DNA of 64,000 nt from Dictyoglomus turgidum DSM 6724 (GTDB taxonomy: Bacteria; Dictyoglomota; Dictyoglomia; Dictyoglomales; Dictyoglomaceae): NCBI RefSeq assembly GCF_000021645.1, contig NC_011661.1, positions 652,723-716,722 on the forward strand, in the 5' to 3' direction. A program made the position numbers and the translations under genes. Position 1 is the first letter of the stretch; the number at the start of each line of letters is the position of its first letter. Positions 10,296-18,060 of this stretch are shown one piece after another. The notes under the pieces are model-generated. The model ran no database searches and was not told the DNA's origin. It saw only the letters and a program-made list of their open reading frames with translations.

Positions 10296-10921
10296 GTTTG
10301 GGAATTTGGGGTATATTCATTACAAGTTTTCTTGTAGGTTTTTCAGGGGCATCTTCACCAGGTCCTATGCTTACCATGGTTCTTACTCAAAGTAGCATAA
10401 AAGGTTGGTTTGAGTCGGTAAAAATAGTTACTGGGCATGCTATTCTTGAAGGAATTCTTGTGATACTTCTTCTCTTAGGTTTACAGCCTTTTTTACAAAA
10501 TCAGGTTTTTCTTAAGATTTTTTCTTTTCTTGGAAGCTTATTCCTTCTTTACATGGGAATAGGATTATTTGTCTCTCTTTTGAAAAATAATATTCATATT
10601 AAAAATGCATCTTCTTTAAAAATTCCAAGTATTCTCGGTGGTATTTTGGTTTCTTTTTCTAATCCCTACTGGCTTATGTGGTGGATTACTATTGGTGTTA
10701 GTTTTCTTACTCAAGCAAAAGATTATTTGATTTTCGGAGTTTTGAGTTTTTATTTTGGGCATATCCTTTCCGATTATGTATGGTATGCCTTTATCGGGCT
10801 TATAGGACAAGGTTTATCCCTTCCTTTTTGGAAAAGGATATACAAAGTTATTTTATACTTTGCTTCTGTGTTTTTAATATTCTTTGGAATCTATTTTATG
10901 CGGTATGTTTTTGTAGGCTAA
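10292..10921 (+). CDS. LysE/RhtB-family amino-acid or metabolite exporter
   Basis: A 209-residue inner-membrane protein with six hydrophobic segments. The family signature GFSGASSPGPMLTMVL lies near residues 15-30, and a conserved SNPYWLMWW segment lies at about 120-128. LysE/RhtB proteins export amino acids or small metabolites by proton antiport. It overlaps the DUF123 gene by four bases. Substrate unknown. It ends four bases before the convergent gene at 10925 with no obvious terminator. Confidence 0.85.
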   Translation: MSLGIWGIFITSFLVGFSGASSPGPMLTMVLTQSSIKGWFESVKIVTGHAILEGILVILLLLGLQPFLQNQVFLKIFSFLGSLFLLYMGIGLFVSLLKNNIHIKNASSLKIPSILGGILVSFSNPYWLMWWITIGVSFLTQAKDYLIFGVLSFYFGHILSDYVWYAFIGLIGQGLSLPFWKRIYKVILYFASVFLIFFGIYFMRYVFVG

Positions 10922-10924
10922 GAA

Positions 10925-11386
10925 TTATTTTTGATGTCTGAAAAGTAAAAATACTCCAACAATTATAAGGACTATTGGTATGAGATATCTTAAGTAGTCG
11001 GGGAAACTTTGGATTAGGCTAATTAAAATACCAATTATAATTAATATTATTCCAGGATATAAAGACCAATATTTTTCTCCAGGACTAATATCTCTTTTTC
11101 CAAAATAATGAATAAAATATATTCCTAAGAAGCCTATTCCTATAAAAGTTAGACTGTGAATTGGGTTTATATTAAAAAGATTATTTACTGTGTTAAAGAG
11201 AAATATAGAAAAAAGAATGCATCCTGGGATCAAGAATCCAATATTTCTATTCATTCTAAAATATAGAATTAAAAAGATAGCGCTCAAAAGCAATAAAAAT
11301 ATTTCTCCCCTAAGAAGATTAAAGTTTGCAAGAAGAAGGAAGACACCTACAAGGAGTAAAAGAATTCCTATGGATTTATTTCTCAT
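10925..11386 (-). CDS. Small polytopic membrane protein (LiaI/LiaF-like transmembrane type)
   Basis: 153 residues, almost wholly hydrophobic, with about six short membrane segments in the pattern IGILLLLVGVFLLLANF...GIILIIIGILISL. This resembles the DUF5668/LiaI-LiaF transmembrane region, also found at the start of the protein at 15958. The ATG overlaps the stop of the CapA-like gene by four bases, so it is translated with it. No catalytic residues are visible. Function unknown; a cell-envelope role is an inference from the family and partner. Confidence 0.72.
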   Translation of the reverse strand: MRNKSIGILLLLVGVFLLLANFNLLRGEIFLLLLSAIFLILYFRMNRNIGFLIPGCILFSIFLFNTVNNLFNINPIHSLTFIGIGFLGIYFIHYFGKRDISPGEKYWSLYPGIILIIIGILISLIQSFPDYLRYLIPIVLIIVGVFLLFRHQK

Positions 11387-12432
11387 ATTTGTTCCTCCTC
11401 TAATCTAAGAATTTTCTTTACCCTTTTTAAGTATATTTTATCCTTAACATCAATATTTGATAAGTATTTAACCTTCTCTGCCTTTAAAAGCTTGTATTCA
11501 TATTTACTTCCTAAACTTTTTCTCCAAATGAATATGGGGATTATATCTTTTTTAATAATGTTTACTCTCTCTTTGTATTTTAAAAGGTAAAGGTTTAATA
11601 TATACCCGTATTTTACCTCCGGTCTATATACCCCATATTGGTCAGTAAAAAAGTTGCCGAGAGCATAGAAACACCATTTTCCCTCTATGTTTTCATAGGT
11701 TTTAATGGCGTGAGGGTGGCTTCCTACTATAAGATCTGCACCATAGTTTATAATTTCTTTTGCAAGTCTTTTTTGCCATTCTTCTACTTCGTCTAAATAC
11801 TCTATATTCCCCCAATGTAGGTAAACTATTTTGAAATCACAGAGATTTTTTACCTTACTAAGATCTTTTTTGATTTTCTCTCTATCTATTAGATTAACGA
11901 AGTATTCCTTACCTTTGGGTAAAGGAATACCATTTGTGCTAAAAGTATGTGCAAGGACTCCAATTTTTATATTATTTTTCTCTAAGATGAGATACTTTTT
12001 ACTTTCCTCTTTTTTACTATTTGTTCCTACATAATATAAATCTCTTTTTCTTATATTTTCTATAGTAGCAATAAGTCCTCTTTCTCCTTTATCTAAGGCA
12101 TGATTTCCTGAAGTGATCATTATGTTAAATCGAACCCTTTTTAAAGTGTCCAGAATCTCTATAGGAGCATTATATGAGGGGTATCCTGAGGGAGGACAAA
12201 GATTGGTGGCCACAGGAGTATCAATGACAATATAGGAAAAATCTTTGTTTATGTATTCTCTTATATCTTCAAATATTTCTTCTGGGAAATAATAAGTTTT
12301 CCTTTGGGGATCATAATATGAATTGAATAATTGTCTTTGAATAAAAAGATCTCCTACAAAGGATAGGCTTATGGTCTCAAGGGAGTTTTCTTGAGAGTGT
12401 AAGTCAATAAGAAAGGTAATTAATGGGAATAT
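11383..12432 (-). CDS. CapA-family metallophosphoesterase-like protein with probable AUA start
   Basis: Belongs to the CapA/PgsA (PGA_cap) family, calcineurin-like proteins of the cell surface linked to polyglutamate or capsule export. Visible motifs are SLSFVGDLF near the N-terminus, TSGNHALDKG, YLHWGNIEY and GSHPHAIK. The first ATG/GTG/TTG in frame is GTG at 12213, but the family frame continues without a stop to 12468 and encodes the essential VGD motif upstream of that GTG. No ATG, GTG or TTG occurs in 12214-12468. AAGGAG at 12443-12438 followed five bases later by ATA at 12432-12430 is the only start with a ribosome site, giving 349 residues whose first 16 form a weak signal-like segment (FPLITFLIDLHSQEN). 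An AUA start, a recent start-codon mutation or a sequencing error are the options. It is coupled to the membrane-protein gene at 10925. Confidence 0.75.
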   Translation of the reverse strand: MFPLITFLIDLHSQENSLETISLSFVGDLFIQRQLFNSYYDPQRKTYYFPEEIFEDIREYINKDFSYIVIDTPVATNLCPPSGYPSYNAPIEILDTLKRVRFNIMITSGNHALDKGERGLIATIENIRKRDLYYVGTNSKKEESKKYLILEKNNIKIGVLAHTFSTNGIPLPKGKEYFVNLIDREKIKKDLSKVKNLCDFKIVYLHWGNIEYLDEVEEWQKRLAKEIINYGADLIVGSHPHAIKTYENIEGKWCFYALGNFFTDQYGVYRPEVKYGYILNLYLLKYKERVNIIKKDIIPIFIWRKSLGSKYEYKLLKAEKVKYLSNIDVKDKIYLKRVKKILRLEEEQI

Positions 12433-12535
12433 TTTTTCTCCTTGATTTTTTTCTTTAATTTTATATCATATTTACCTTGGAATAACAAAAACCAATGAAA
12501 GAAGTAAAAATTGGTAGAGGGAGGAAATAGGTTAT

Positions 12536-14680
12536 ATGGTTTTTACAAAAGGCGATGTAATAAATGTGATAGGATTTAATGATTTCCTAACTCCAGTTAT
12601 AAATTACTGGGAAGAGGAAGGATATAGGGTGGAAATATCCTACGATTATAGAATTAGAAATAAGGATTACAAATTGTATCTTGTCATAGACACTCCTAAG
12701 GCTCAGGTACCATGGAGGATCCTCTTAGAAGAATTAAAAGAAGTAAAGGGTAAAGTATTATTTTTGAATTATCCAAGAGCTTACAAAATGCCTGATCATC
12801 CCCTTTGGAAACATCAATGGGATGGGATTATTGCTTTCTTCTGGGAAGAATATCTACCAAAAAACATCTACCTTGTTAACTTTCCATCGTATCCAGTAGT
12901 AGAGAAGCAGGTTACAGTATCTAGAGAAAAGTTTAGAATTCCAGAGAATAAAAAGGCAATTCTTGTCATAGCTGATTATAGTTTTGAAAATATTCTTTTA
13001 CAACTCTCTGAATTAAAGAGAAAGCAAGATTTTTACTTTATGGTTTTTGTGTCCACAGCGGAGAGGGAAGTCCTCGTTAAAAGATTTATTGAAAAGCAGG
13101 GTATTGATGTAAATAGTATAACCCTTGGAGGAGTATGGTATGATGAATTACAACTCATATCTGCTGTAGATCTTGTGATTATTGATGGAGGAAAAGATGT
13201 GGAGCCCTTTCACGTATATAAGCTTATAGGTTGTAGAACTCCTGTGATAGTTAAAGACAAGATTTTTACAAATTTTCTATATAACGAAGTTATAAAATTT
13301 GATGGTAAGGAGAAGACAGAAATTAAAGGAATTACTCGTACAGAACTCAGTACAGGTGTGATGAAGTTTAGAAATAAGGAGGAGTTATTTTATAAGATAG
13401 ACCTTATTTTTACTAATGACTATTTTAGAAATCTAATCCTTGGGACTTCTCGGGCTTTTGCTTATGCTCATTCTCCTGAGAGGGTGGGAAGTCAGTTCAT
13501 ATTTATATTTAGAGATGTACTTAATCCTCCTCTTTATATCTCTTCTAAAAAGGCTATAAGATATATGAATAATCCTCTATTTAAAGCAAGACCAAAAGTT
13601 TATATTAATGTGGGAAGGAAAAAAGTGGCTTGGGAAAAATTAGTTTATAATGCTGGAGCTATAAGAATAAAAGGGACTACTTATGTTTTATACAGAGCCT
13701 TAGGAGAGGATGGGGTTTCCAGGATTGGCCTATGGTGGTCAAGGGATGGATATACTCAGGAGGGGAGATTGGATTATCCCATATTTGGACCTAAGGAAAG
13801 CTATGAGATGCCTAAAAATCCTGAGCAAAGGAGAAGATTTCATAAAAGGACTTTTGGAATGATAAGAGAGGTTGGGGGAACTGAGGACCCAAGATTGAGC
13901 TTGATAGACAACAATTTGTATATGACCTATACTGCATATGGGGATGTGGTACAACTTGCGCTTGCCAAGATTCCTGTTGAGGTGTTTTTAAAAGGAGTAA
14001 AAAGTTTTAGAAGTTATGAGGAATGGAATAATGCATGGATTAGGAATGGACCAATTTTTAAATATTTAGAAGATAAAGATGCGGTTTTATATTTGGTAGA
14101 TGAAAGGCAGGAAGAATATTCAAATGGGAAGAGAGTAGAGGATGATTTTGTGAACATCTTTCCTGAACTTTTAGAAAAGAAGATTGCTCTTATTCATAGA
14201 ATTCCTCCTGATATGCAGATTCTTTACACTGATGAATTGAAGAGAAAAAGTATTAAAGTAGGAAGAACTTTTTTAATGCCAACTCCTAAATTTTGGGATA
14301 GTATAAAGATTGGTGCAGGAGCTCCTCCTTTGAAGACAAAATATGGTTGGCTTCATATTTATCATGGGGTAGGAGATTGGATGGGTAAAAAGGCATATGG
14401 TTTGGGAGTGGTTTTGACTCCTCTTGATGATCCAGAAAAAATTATATATAGATCTGCAGAGCCCATTCTTCAACCTGAGGAAATTTATGAAGTTGAAGGA
14501 TGGGTTCCTAATGTAGTGTTTACCTGTGGAGTAGTTCCAAAGAATAAAGATTCCACTGAAACTCTTGATTTAAATGACGAAATACTTATCTATTATGGTG
14601 GTGCCGATGAAGTGATGGCTCTTGCCGAGATTAAGGTTGGAGATTTACTGCCTGAGGATATCATAGCTAAGACTTATTAG
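12536..14680 (+). CDS. Glycosyltransferase-like domain fused to GH130 beta-mannoside phosphorylase-like domain
   Basis: 714 residues in two parts. Residues about 350-714 are GH130: GGTEDPRL (Asp451 the expected proton donor), KIGAGAPPLKTKYGWLHIYHGV and the closing YYGGADEVMALAEI are hallmarks of mannosyl-sugar phosphorylases. Residues 1-330 look like a GT-B glycosyltransferase, with a Rossmann-type strand KKAILVIADY and a nucleotide-domain pattern (YDELQLISAVDLVIIDGG...YKLIGCRTPVIV), but I see no clear sugar-nucleotide EX7E motif. Ordinary GH130 enzymes are about 300-400 residues, so the extra domain is unusual. ATG at 12536 has GGGAGG about ten bases upstream. A phosphorylase acting on mannosyl-glucose would be a natural partner for the cellobiose 2-epimerase at 6966. 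Cytoplasmic. The 3' end overlaps bioY (convergent) by 14 bases. Confidence 0.85.
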   Translation: MVFTKGDVINVIGFNDFLTPVINYWEEEGYRVEISYDYRIRNKDYKLYLVIDTPKAQVPWRILLEELKEVKGKVLFLNYPRAYKMPDHPLWKHQWDGIIAFFWEEYLPKNIYLVNFPSYPVVEKQVTVSREKFRIPENKKAILVIADYSFENILLQLSELKRKQDFYFMVFVSTAEREVLVKRFIEKQGIDVNSITLGGVWYDELQLISAVDLVIIDGGKDVEPFHVYKLIGCRTPVIVKDKIFTNFLYNEVIKFDGKEKTEIKGITRTELSTGVMKFRNKEELFYKIDLIFTNDYFRNLILGTSRAFAYAHSPERVGSQFIFIFRDVLNPPLYISSKKAIRYMNNPLFKARPKVYINVGRKKVAWEKLVYNAGAIRIKGTTYVLYRALGEDGVSRIGLWWSRDGYTQEGRLDYPIFGPKESYEMPKNPEQRRRFHKRTFGMIREVGGTEDPRLSLIDNNLYMTYTAYGDVVQLALAKIPVEVFLKGVKSFRSYEEWNNAWIRNGPIFKYLEDKDAVLYLVDERQEEYSNGKRVEDDFVNIFPELLEKKIALIHRIPPDMQILYTDELKRKSIKVGRTFLMPTPKFWDSIKIGAGAPPLKTKYGWLHIYHGVGDWMGKKAYGLGVVLTPLDDPEKIIYRSAEPILQPEEIYEVEGWVPNVVFTCGVVPKNKDSTETLDLNDEILIYYGGADEVMALAEIKVGDLLPEDIIAKTY

Positions 14681-15182
14681 TTTTTAATTGTTTCTTTAAT
14701 CTCTGCCATATAAGATAGGAGATTAAAGCCTTTGCAAAGTCATAAGGTATAAATGGGAGTACTCCTGTAATTAGGGCTTTATAATAACTTATTTTTAGTG
14801 AGTTGGAAAGCCATATACTGCCAGTTAGATATATTATAAGAATACCTAAAAATAGGGCAAGGATCTCAGAGTATTTTTTAACCATAGAAATAATAATTCC
14901 TCCAATTAGGAATCCAAAGAGGTATCCTCCGGTAGGTCCAAAAAGTGCATTTAGACCTCCTTTTCCTCCTGCAAAAACTGGGAGACCAATTCCTCCAAGA
15001 AGTAAGTATGCAAATACGATAAAAAAGGTTTCTACTGGAGAAAAATATAGGGTAATAAGGAAAAGAAAAAATACTTGTAAAGTGAAGGGAATTTGAGTAA
15101 ATGGAAGATAAAAGCTTAGATAACTTCCTAGAATTAATAAGGCAAGTCCCAAAGCAAGGTAGGGAATTTGTCTTACCTTCAT
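14667..15182 (-). CDS. bioY: BioY biotin transporter (ECF S-component)
   Basis: A 171-residue, six-segment membrane protein that captures biotin and works with the shared ECF energy-coupling module, which is not in this window. Family motifs are clear: a PFTQIPFTLQ stretch near residues 27-36, GLPVFAGG with a following GPTGGYLFGF segment (about 66-92), and a C-terminal YDFAKALISYL. The start is ATG at 15182 with GGAGGTGA about ten bases upstream. No biotin-synthesis gene is adjacent, which fits a biotin scavenger. I looked for a BirA operator dyad upstream and did not find one. Confidence 0.93.
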   Translation of the reverse strand: MKVRQIPYLALGLALLILGSYLSFYLPFTQIPFTLQVFFLFLITLYFSPVETFFIVFAYLLLGGIGLPVFAGGKGGLNALFGPTGGYLFGFLIGGIIISMVKKYSEILALFLGILIIYLTGSIWLSNSLKISYYKALITGVLPFIPYDFAKALISYLIWQRLKKQLKTNKS

Positions 15183-15324
15183 ATGCTATCTTCACCTCCG
15201 GTTTTAGGGATTTTAGAAAGGGATTATATCATCTTTATTTTAAAGAAAATTTAAAATTTTGGTTGCAACTTTTAATGGGGTAATAGAGTATTTACAAGTG
15301 AGTAAAAAGGGAGGAGGTAAATTT

Positions 15325-15570
15325 ATGGAGAAAAAGCTGTATAGAAGTAGGAAGAACAGAGTCATTTTAGGAGTTTGTGGAGGAATAGCGGAATATTTAA
15401 ATATTGATCCTACAATAGTTAGGCTTATTTTTATTTTTCTTCTCATACCCTTTAATTTTACTCTAATAATATTATATTTCCTTTCAGCCTTTGTTATTCC
15501 TGAAGAGCCTGAAAACATAGAGAGAAAAGACGATACTATAACACCTTCGGGTCCAGCGCAACATCTATAA
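15325..15570 (+). CDS. PspC-domain protein, short copy
   Basis: An 81-residue protein with the PspC domain: KKLYRSRKNRVILGVCGGIAEY followed by one membrane segment and a FVIPEEPE tail. PspC proteins sense or buffer membrane stress, often with LiaF- or LiaI-like partners. ATG at 15325 is chosen because GGGAGGAGG ends seven bases upstream; the open frame reaches 15259, but that extension has no ribosome site or family similarity. It is the first of three genes (15325-16848) on one strand and is nearly duplicated by the next gene. Confidence 0.88.
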   Translation: MEKKLYRSRKNRVILGVCGGIAEYLNIDPTIVRLIFIFLLIPFNFTLIILYFLSAFVIPEEPENIERKDDTITPSGPAQHL

Positions 15571-15585
15571 AGGGAGGAAGAAAAT

Positions 15586-15945
15586 ATGGAAAAAAAACTT
15601 TATAAAAGTAAAAAAGATAGGATTTTTTTAGGAGTTTGTGGAGGAATAGGTGAATATTTGGGTATAGACCCTGTTTTAATAAGACTTATTTTTATATTTT
15701 CAATTCTTTTTTTAGGTCCTTTAAGTGTTCTTCTTTATATTATTTGTGCTCTTGTTATTCCTGAAGAGCCTGAATATAGTGAACCTCGCTCTTATAGGAG
15801 TGATGGAGAACTTTTGGGATGGTTATTTCTTGCTATTGGAGTTTATTTTCTAGGAAGGACTTTTGGGATTTTTCATGTCTCTTTTGGTTTAATGCTTGCT
15901 TTACTTTTTATCTTTTTGGGTATTTTACTTCTTTTTAAAAAATAA
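15586..15945 (+). CDS. PspC-domain protein, long copy
   Basis: 119 residues. The N-terminal 65 residues repeat the PspC domain of the upstream gene (KKLYKSKKDRIFLGVCGGIGEYL, then VIPEEPE), pointing to tandem duplication. The extra C-terminal half adds two hydrophobic segments (LLGWLFLAIGVYFLG and a Leu/Phe-rich tail) that the short copy lacks. GGGAGG lies about 12 bases before ATG 15586. Thirteen bases separate it from the LiaF-like gene, so an operon is likely. Expected role: membrane-stress response at the inner membrane. Confidence 0.88.
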   Translation: MEKKLYKSKKDRIFLGVCGGIGEYLGIDPVLIRLIFIFSILFLGPLSVLLYIICALVIPEEPEYSEPRSYRSDGELLGWLFLAIGVYFLGRTFGIFHVSFGLMLALLFIFLGILLLFKK

Positions 15946-15957
15946 AGGGGTGATATT

Positions 15958-16848
15958 ATGAAAAGACGAATCTCTTTATTAGGTATTTTTCTAATTCTGA
16001 GCGGGTTATTATTACTTTTATCAGAATTGAGAGTGATCCATTTTTACTGGAAAGATCTTCTTATGCTGTGGCCCTTAATTTTCATCTTTTGGGGACTTGA
16101 TTTGCTTATTGGAGAAAAAAGATGGGGAAGCTGGGTGACCATTTTAATTATTTTCCTATTAGTCTTTTTCATTGTATTTTTATCTACTTATGGAAGGCCC
16201 TTTTTTAGAGGTAGAGGACACGATTTTTACTATAAGGAATGGAGATATCCTTTTAAAGAGAATGTAAAGGTACTTAATTTAGATATTTCTACTGGGATAA
16301 GAAGTGTGATATTAGAAGGGGTGAAAAATAAAGAAGATTTAATCTACATAAAATCTAATTCAGATTTTTATATTAATAAAATAAAGGAAGAAGAGCAAAA
16401 TGGGGAATTAAGTCTTTCTTTAAAAATTGAGAATAAAGAATTGGAATTTGGCTTCTTTTATATGTCAAATGCAGATCAAATTAATCTTAATATTTCGTCT
16501 GATATCTTTCTTAACTTAAATTTTGAGAGAGGAGTGGGAAATGCAGTTTTGAATATGAAAAATTTTAAATTAAGAAATTTGTCAGTTAAAGGTGGAGTTG
16601 GAAATTTAAAAGTATATCTACCAAAATTCTCTTGTTATGTGGAAGTAGAAGGCGGAGTAGGTAGTATAGAAGTATACATACCTGAAAATGTGATTTTAGA
16701 TCTTTCCACAGAAGCAGGAATAGGAAGAATCTCTGTGGATAAAAACATAGAACAGGGAAAGGGTGGAGAAAAGGAGATAATACATTTGCGGGTAAGGTCA
16801 GGAATAGGGAATATAAAAATTCTTTCTGAAAAGAAAGAAGTAATTTAA
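15958..16848 (+). CDS. LiaF/DUF5668-like membrane protein with beta-repeat C-terminal domain
   Basis: 296 residues. About four hydrophobic segments (LLGIFLILSGLLLLLSEL, LLMLWPLIFIFWGLDLL and following) match the LiaI-LiaF transmembrane region. A soluble domain from about residue 85 has repeated short beta-strands with GVGN/GVGS/GIGN turns (residues about 195-285), as in LiaF/DUF4097-type adhesin-like domains. In Firmicutes, LiaF keeps an envelope-stress two-component system off. No histidine kinase or response regulator is adjacent here, so the output is unknown. Third gene of the PspC cluster. Its stop lies two bases from the convergent LacI-type gene. Confidence 0.82.
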   Translation: MKRRISLLGIFLILSGLLLLLSELRVIHFYWKDLLMLWPLIFIFWGLDLLIGEKRWGSWVTILIIFLLVFFIVFLSTYGRPFFRGRGHDFYYKEWRYPFKENVKVLNLDISTGIRSVILEGVKNKEDLIYIKSNSDFYINKIKEEEQNGELSLSLKIENKELEFGFFYMSNADQINLNISSDIFLNLNFERGVGNAVLNMKNFKLRNLSVKGGVGNLKVYLPKFSCYVEVEGGVGSIEVYIPENVILDLSTEAGIGRISVDKNIEQGKGGEKEIIHLRVRSGIGNIKILSEKKEVI

Positions 16849-16850
16849 TC

Positions 16851-17867
16851 TTATCCTGCTGATCTTCTCCATATAAAGGTAGCAGGAAGGATTATGGGTT
16901 CAAAGTCTATAGGGTTGTCAAGAATATGCAGAAAAAGTTTTGCTGCTTCTTTTCCCATTTCTTCTATTTCTTGTCTTACCGAGGCAAGAGGTGGTTCTAT
17001 TTTCCCATCAATATATAGATCATCAAATCCAATTATAGCAACATCTTCTGGGATTTCCCATTTTTCTTCCAAGATAGCATCCATTGCTCCTATGGCCATG
17101 TAATCGCTGCAGGCAAGAACTGCCGTAGGAGGATTATTTATTTTTAATAACTTTTTCATGGCTTTATAGCCACCATCTATAGTAAGGGTATCTTCTACTA
17201 TTAATTTAGGATCTGGTTTTATTCCATATTTTTTAAGAGCAAGTATGTAGCCTTCATATCTATCTTGAATAAAGTTATAGTTACTATTTCCTTTCAATAG
17301 AGCTATTCTCTTATGTCCTTTCTCTAAGAAATAAGTAGTAGCTTCAAAGGCACCTTTTACATTGTCAGTGTCTACGTAAGGATATTTCTTAAGCTTTGAT
17401 GATACTCTTCCCACGCTTACAAAGGGAATATTTTCTTCATAGAGAATTTCTGGAAAAGGATCATCTTTTTTCACGTTTGCTAAGATATATCCATCTACAA
17501 TTCCTCTTTTGTATAGAGAGACATATTTTTGTGGTATGTAAGGAGATTCAATCATTGATAACATAATATTGTATTCTTTTTTGTCAAAAACCTCAGTCAT
17601 ACCCTTTATTAATGGTGGGAAGAAGGCATCTGATAATATAAAGCCTCTTTCATAAGGAATTAAAAGGGCTACAATTTGAGTTCTTGCCTTAGATAATTTT
17701 TGAGCAAAAGCACTGGGATGGTAGTCGTACTCCTGAATAATTTTCAGTACTTTTTTCCTTGTTTTTTCACTTACATTAGGACTACCATTAATAACCCTTG
17801 AGACTGTAGCTACAGACACATTAGCAAGTCTTGCTATATCTCTTATATTAATCTTAACCTTTCTCAA
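16851..17867 (-). CDS. LacI-family transcriptional regulator
   Basis: 338 residues with the LacI layout: helix-turn-helix NIRDIARLANVSVATVSRVI (7-26), hinge helix SAFAQKLSKA, then a periplasmic-binding-protein-like sugar-sensing domain (from about 65) with CSDYMAIGAMDA and AIIGFDDL motifs. The start is TTG at 17867, preceded by GAGGTGAGGT; no ATG with a ribosome site exists nearby. It is divergent from the ABC transporter/GH5 operon at 18136, so it most likely controls that operon in response to an imported beta-glucan or mannan oligosaccharide. Candidate sites lie between the two genes at 17909-17991. Confidence 0.92.
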   Translation of the reverse strand: MRKVKINIRDIARLANVSVATVSRVINGSPNVSEKTRKKVLKIIQEYDYHPSAFAQKLSKARTQIVALLIPYERGFILSDAFFPPLIKGMTEVFDKKEYNIMLSMIESPYIPQKYVSLYKRGIVDGYILANVKKDDPFPEILYEENIPFVSVGRVSSKLKKYPYVDTDNVKGAFEATTYFLEKGHKRIALLKGNSNYNFIQDRYEGYILALKKYGIKPDPKLIVEDTLTIDGGYKAMKKLLKINNPPTAVLACSDYMAIGAMDAILEEKWEIPEDVAIIGFDDLYIDGKIEPPLASVRQEIEEMGKEAAKLFLHILDNPIDFEPIILPATFIWRRSAG

Positions 17868-17908
17868 TATACCTCACCTCAAAGTTTTTTATTTCTTGAT
17901 ATTATACA

Positions 17909-17991
17909 TCAAACTGGTTAAGTAAATAAAGGGTATGGTTTCAGTTTGAAATCATTAAAACCCTTTAAATCATTTAATTTCAGTTTAAAAT
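17909..17991. promoter_or_regulatory. Three CAGTTTRA elements in the divergent regulator/transporter region
   Basis: TTTCAGTTTGAAAT (17939-17952) recurs as TTTCAGTTTAAAAT (17978-17991), 13 of 14 bases identical and starting 39 bases apart. The core is present a third time inverted as TCAAACTG (17909-17916). The downstream copy abuts the -35 of the transporter promoter. They are candidate operators for the adjacent LacI-type regulator or another factor; no protein is proven to bind. Confidence 0.55.
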
Positions 17992-17995
17992 TATA

Positions 17996-18024
17996 TTGAC
18001 ATCTGGAAATGCCTATTATAAAAT
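17996..18024 (+). promoter_or_regulatory. Sigma70-type promoter of the oligosaccharide transporter operon
   Basis: Perfect TTGACA at 17996-18001, 17-base spacer, TAAAAT at 18019-18024. Transcription would start near 18031, leaving a leader of about 105 bases before the ATG at 18136. Confidence 0.75.
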
Positions 18025-18050
18025 CATTAACGAAATTAGTTCCAATTAGG

Positions 18051-18060
18051 AAGGAGGTGA
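18051..18060 (+). promoter_or_regulatory. Orphan extended Shine-Dalgarno in the leader (STAB-SD-like)
   Basis: AAGGAGGTGA is a near-perfect complement of the 16S 3' end but no gene starts behind it. The true start is 76 bases downstream with its own site (GGGGGAGGAG, 18119-18128). It would lie about 20 bases from the mRNA 5' end. The arrangement resembles Bacillus mRNA-stabilising STAB-SD elements; that role is inferred. Confidence 0.5.

Noticed and set aside
15259-15324. Upstream extension of the first PspC gene
   Set aside because: No ribosome site or PspC similarity; the ATG at 15325 has GGGAGGAGG and starts the family domain.
15183-15324. Possible BirA operator or riboswitch upstream of bioY
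   Set aside because: Only a short GTTGCAAC dyad is present; the long TTGTAAACC-type biotin operator is absent.
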